Assembly (NCBI RefSeq): GCF_049341065.1
Contig: NZ_JBMPIX010000006.1
Location: 124,001 to 188,000, forward strand
Reading direction: 5' to 3'
Source of the DNA: Pacificoceanicola sp049341065
GTDB lineage: Bacteria; Pseudomonadota; Alphaproteobacteria; Rhodobacterales; Rhodobacteraceae
Length of the DNA: 64,000 nt
In this document: piece after piece, positions 62,308 to 64,000 of the stretch
Layout: each line of letters opens with the position of its first letter
Numbering within the stretch: position 1 is the stretch's first letter
Position numbers and translations under genes: made by a program
The notes under the pieces: model-generated
Told to the model about the DNA's origin: nothing
What the model saw: only the letters and a program-made list of their open reading frames with translations
Database searches by the model: none

Positions 62308-62946
62308 ATGAGCACTGATCAGAAAACCGATCCGTTGGAACTCTCGGTGGGTTTCTTCACCCGCGCACAAGACTTTGCAACGTCCGCAAAGCATCTCTGT
62401 GAGGTGAAACTCAAACTCTGTACAGATGCCCCGCAACACTTGCTGTTGGCACACGCGTTGGAACTCGTTTTGAAAGCCTACCTTTTGGCTTTGGGCGAGA
62501 AAGTTACGTATGTGGAAGCGTACGAACACGATCTGAAGACGCTCTATGACGCCGTCGGACAGAAAGTGCCTGATGTCATAAAAACTGCCGAAAAAAATGT
62601 GCGGCGGAAATGGATCACGGAGTTGAGGGAAAAACGCGATCTGACCTTTGGGTCATCCGCCGAAAGTGGGATGCCGGGCTACATTTCCAACGAGGACATT
62701 GGGTCACAGGCGCCCGACCCAATGGCAGACCTTGAGTGGCTTTCAAAGCGTCACAAGTTTAAAGGCAGCATATTTCGGTACTACAAGCCAACTTTCGACA
62801 CAGTCAGAATTGTGAAATTTCCCGGTTCTTCGGTTGAGACGCCGTTCAGATCCAACTTGTGGCTCGTGGAAGACCTTGTTGCATCGTTTCCACGACCAGT
62901 TTTGCGTAACGGAAAATGGCACATGACCTCTCGATCAACCATCTGA
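62308..62946 (+). CDS. Hypothetical protein, possible HEPN-like domain
   Basis: 212 residues, with A/T content higher than the flanking genes. The N-terminal half is helical, RAQDFATSAKHLCEV then LLLAHALELVLKAYLLALG and EHDLKTLYDAVG, recalling HEPN-type nucleotide-binding or RNase domains (the short R-x4-6-H core is not clearly kept). The C-terminal half is not recognised. It diverges from rplO with no partner toxin/antitoxin gene. Probably acquired; function unknown. Confidence 0.55.
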   Translation: MSTDQKTDPLELSVGFFTRAQDFATSAKHLCEVKLKLCTDAPQHLLLAHALELVLKAYLLALGEKVTYVEAYEHDLKTLYDAVGQKVPDVIKTAEKNVRRKWITELREKRDLTFGSSAESGMPGYISNEDIGSQAPDPMADLEWLSKRHKFKGSIFRYYKPTFDTVRIVKFPGSSVETPFRSNLWLVEDLVASFPRPVLRNGKWHMTSRSTI

Positions 62947-62987
62947 CGACACGATGGTTCGTCGAAGCCCTTAGAGAAACCATTGAC

Positions 62988-63152
62988 TTAATCCCCCGCT
63001 TCCCCCATATGACCCTCAACTGCCGCACCCGCCGCGTGAGCGGGGCCGCTGGGCTTTTCATACGATCTGCGCCCGCAGGCAGTTTTCTCAACCGGTACCC
63101 AATTCACGCGGGGGGCCAGCGCCTTGGCGGTCTGTGCGGCAATCCAGCCCAT
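62988..63152 (-). CDS. Possible small protein (54 aa), hypothetical
   Basis: A frame from ATG 63152 reads MGWIAAQTAKALAPRVNWVP and ends GHMGEAGD. Codon GC is good, but there is no clear ribosome site and no family. It could be real or chance in a 305-base gap. Confidence 0.3.
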   Translation of the reverse strand: MGWIAAQTAKALAPRVNWVPVEKTACGRRSYEKPSGPAHAAGAAVEGHMGEAGD

Positions 63153-63251
63153 AAACCCGAGCTTGCGGCGTAACCCACGTGACGATCTGCCCAAGACCGG
63201 GCAGGCGCATGGACGTGCAAGGTTTTTGCCTTGCCGAATAAGGAATATCTT

Positions 63252-64000
63252 TTGTCTTTTGAAACGCTGGGGCTGCCGCCCCGCCTTTTGGCCAACCTGG
63301 CCAACCTGAACATCTCCGAGCCGACACCGATCCAGGTCAAAGCCATCCCCGAGGCGATGAATGGCCGCGACGTGATGGGCCTGGCGCAAACCGGCACCGG
63401 CAAAACCGCCGCTTTCGGCCTGCCGCTGCTGGCCGCCCTGCTGCGCATCGAAGGCCGCGCTGCACCGAAAACGACCCGTGGCCTGATTCTTGCGCCCACG
63501 CGCGAGTTGGCCAAACAGATCGTCGACAACCTGCGCGCCTATGCTGATGGCACCCAGGTGCGCGTCAACCTCGTCGTTGGCGGTCAATCGCTGAACGCGC
63601 AGGCGCAAAAGCTGGGCAAGGGCTGCGATTTGCTTGTCGCCACGCCCGGTCGCCTGATCGACCTGATCGAACGCAAGGCGATCCGCCTTGACCAGACTGG
63701 TTTCCTGGTGCTGGACGAGGCTGACCAGATGCTGGACATGGGCTTTATCCACGCATTGCGCCGCATTGCGCCGCTGCTGCGCAAGGATCGCCAGACCATG
63801 TTGTTCTCGGCCACCATGCCGAAGCAGATGAACGAATTGGCGCAGGCCTATCTGAAAGATCCGATCCGGATCGAAGTGTCGCCTCCGGGCAAGCCGATCG
63901 AAAAGATCGCTCAGTCCGTTCACTTCGTGGAACAGCCGCACAAGCCCAAGCTGTTGATCACCCACCTCGACCGGCACCGCGAAGATGCTGCGCTGATATT
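63252..64000 (+). CDS. DEAD-box RNA helicase (3' end beyond window)
   Basis: At least 249 residues. The start is TTG 63252 with AAGGA about ten bases upstream; no in-frame ATG precedes it. Motifs in order: Q motif EPTPIQVKAIPEA, I AQTGTGKTAA, Ia PTRELAKQI, Ib TPGRL, II DEAD and III SAT. RhlE-like proteins of this type unwind RNA in ribosome assembly and cold adaptation. The helicase C domain is cut by the window end. Confidence 0.93.
   Translation, partial: MSFETLGLPPRLLANLANLNISEPTPIQVKAIPEAMNGRDVMGLAQTGTGKTAAFGLPLLAALLRIEGRAAPKTTRGLILAPTRELAKQIVDNLRAYADGTQVRVNLVVGGQSLNAQAQKLGKGCDLLVATPGRLIDLIERKAIRLDQTGFLVLDEADQMLDMGFIHALRRIAPLLRKDRQTMLFSATMPKQMNELAQAYLKDPIRIEVSPPGKPIEKIAQSVHFVEQPHKPKLLITHLDRHREDAALI

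Noticed and set aside
62988..63977. 329-residue minus-strand frame over the helicase
   Set aside because: It is a shadow of the DEAD-box gene; only the 54-residue end outside it is kept as a weak candidate.

Overview
The window reads as a chromosome segment of an alphaproteobacterium of the Rhodobacterales (Roseobacter-type). The evidence is high GC with strong third-position GC, the rpmH-rnpA-yidD / yidC-engB-argB neighbourhood, an Aap-type amino-acid ABC transporter, TRAP transporters, an ATP12-type chaperone and the rplO-secY-adk-rpsM-rpsK-rpoA-rplQ run. No taxonomic search was possible, so this is inference from gene content and protein style.

Layout. 1-6385: a partial gene, then a co-oriented XpaC-like / TelA / DUF2927 lipoprotein / SPFH-GYF cluster and a zinc-ribbon membrane protein, a set linked by family annotation to toxic-anion or envelope stress. 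6421-8322: Hsp20, a PfkB sugar kinase and D-aminoacyl-tRNA deacylase. 8333-16908 (minus): a BapA-like, Ig-repeat adhesin followed by its own TolC, ABC and HlyD type I secretion proteins. 17110-24656: a catabolic locus with a GntR/UTRA regulator and Gfo/Idh/MocA protein (minus), diverging from a flavin-dependent (LLM) monooxygenase, aldo-keto reductase, flavin reductase and three-gene TRAP transporter (plus). The enzyme set matches the sulfoquinovose-monooxygenase (sulfo-SMO) logic, but with a TRAP importer and a candidate NAD+-dependent glycosidase. 24863-31834: Sel1-like protein, di-haem peroxidase, NUDIX protein, tRNA-Arg, a decayed secreted-protein gene, and a histidine kinase / mercuric-reductase-like / TVP38 operon.

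32026-40720: rpmH-rnpA-yidD, then ttcA split by a 5.3-kb island. The host 5' end of ttcA is left stranded at 32954-33169. A full-length ttcA stands on the far side (38250-39116), with a 5' end that is diverged at the DNA level and was apparently supplied by the island. The island carries two broken tyrosine recombinases, an IS110-family insertion with a long structured 3' non-coding segment, a leaderless type I-E-like CRISPR array without cas genes, and an IS3-type remnant. An EAL-domain protein follows. 40905-45832: yidC, a MOSC protein with an internal deletion, engB, argB, a ferredoxin-like protein and a SixA-type phosphatase. 45857-50357 (minus): aapJQMP amino-acid transporter with a terminator after aapJ. 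50571-56170 (minus): ATP12 chaperone, HAD hydrolase, RluA-family synthase, CrcB, RarA and a Do-type protease. 56215-56656: two truncated genes that look like the ends of a deleted divergent pair. 56676-62178 (minus): ribosomal protein, RNA polymerase, adenylate kinase and SecY genes. 62308-64000: an unknown HEPN-like protein and a DEAD-box helicase cut by the window end.

The strongest candidates for new biology are the ttcA island with its orphan CRISPR array, and the TRAP-linked sulfosugar-type monooxygenase locus.
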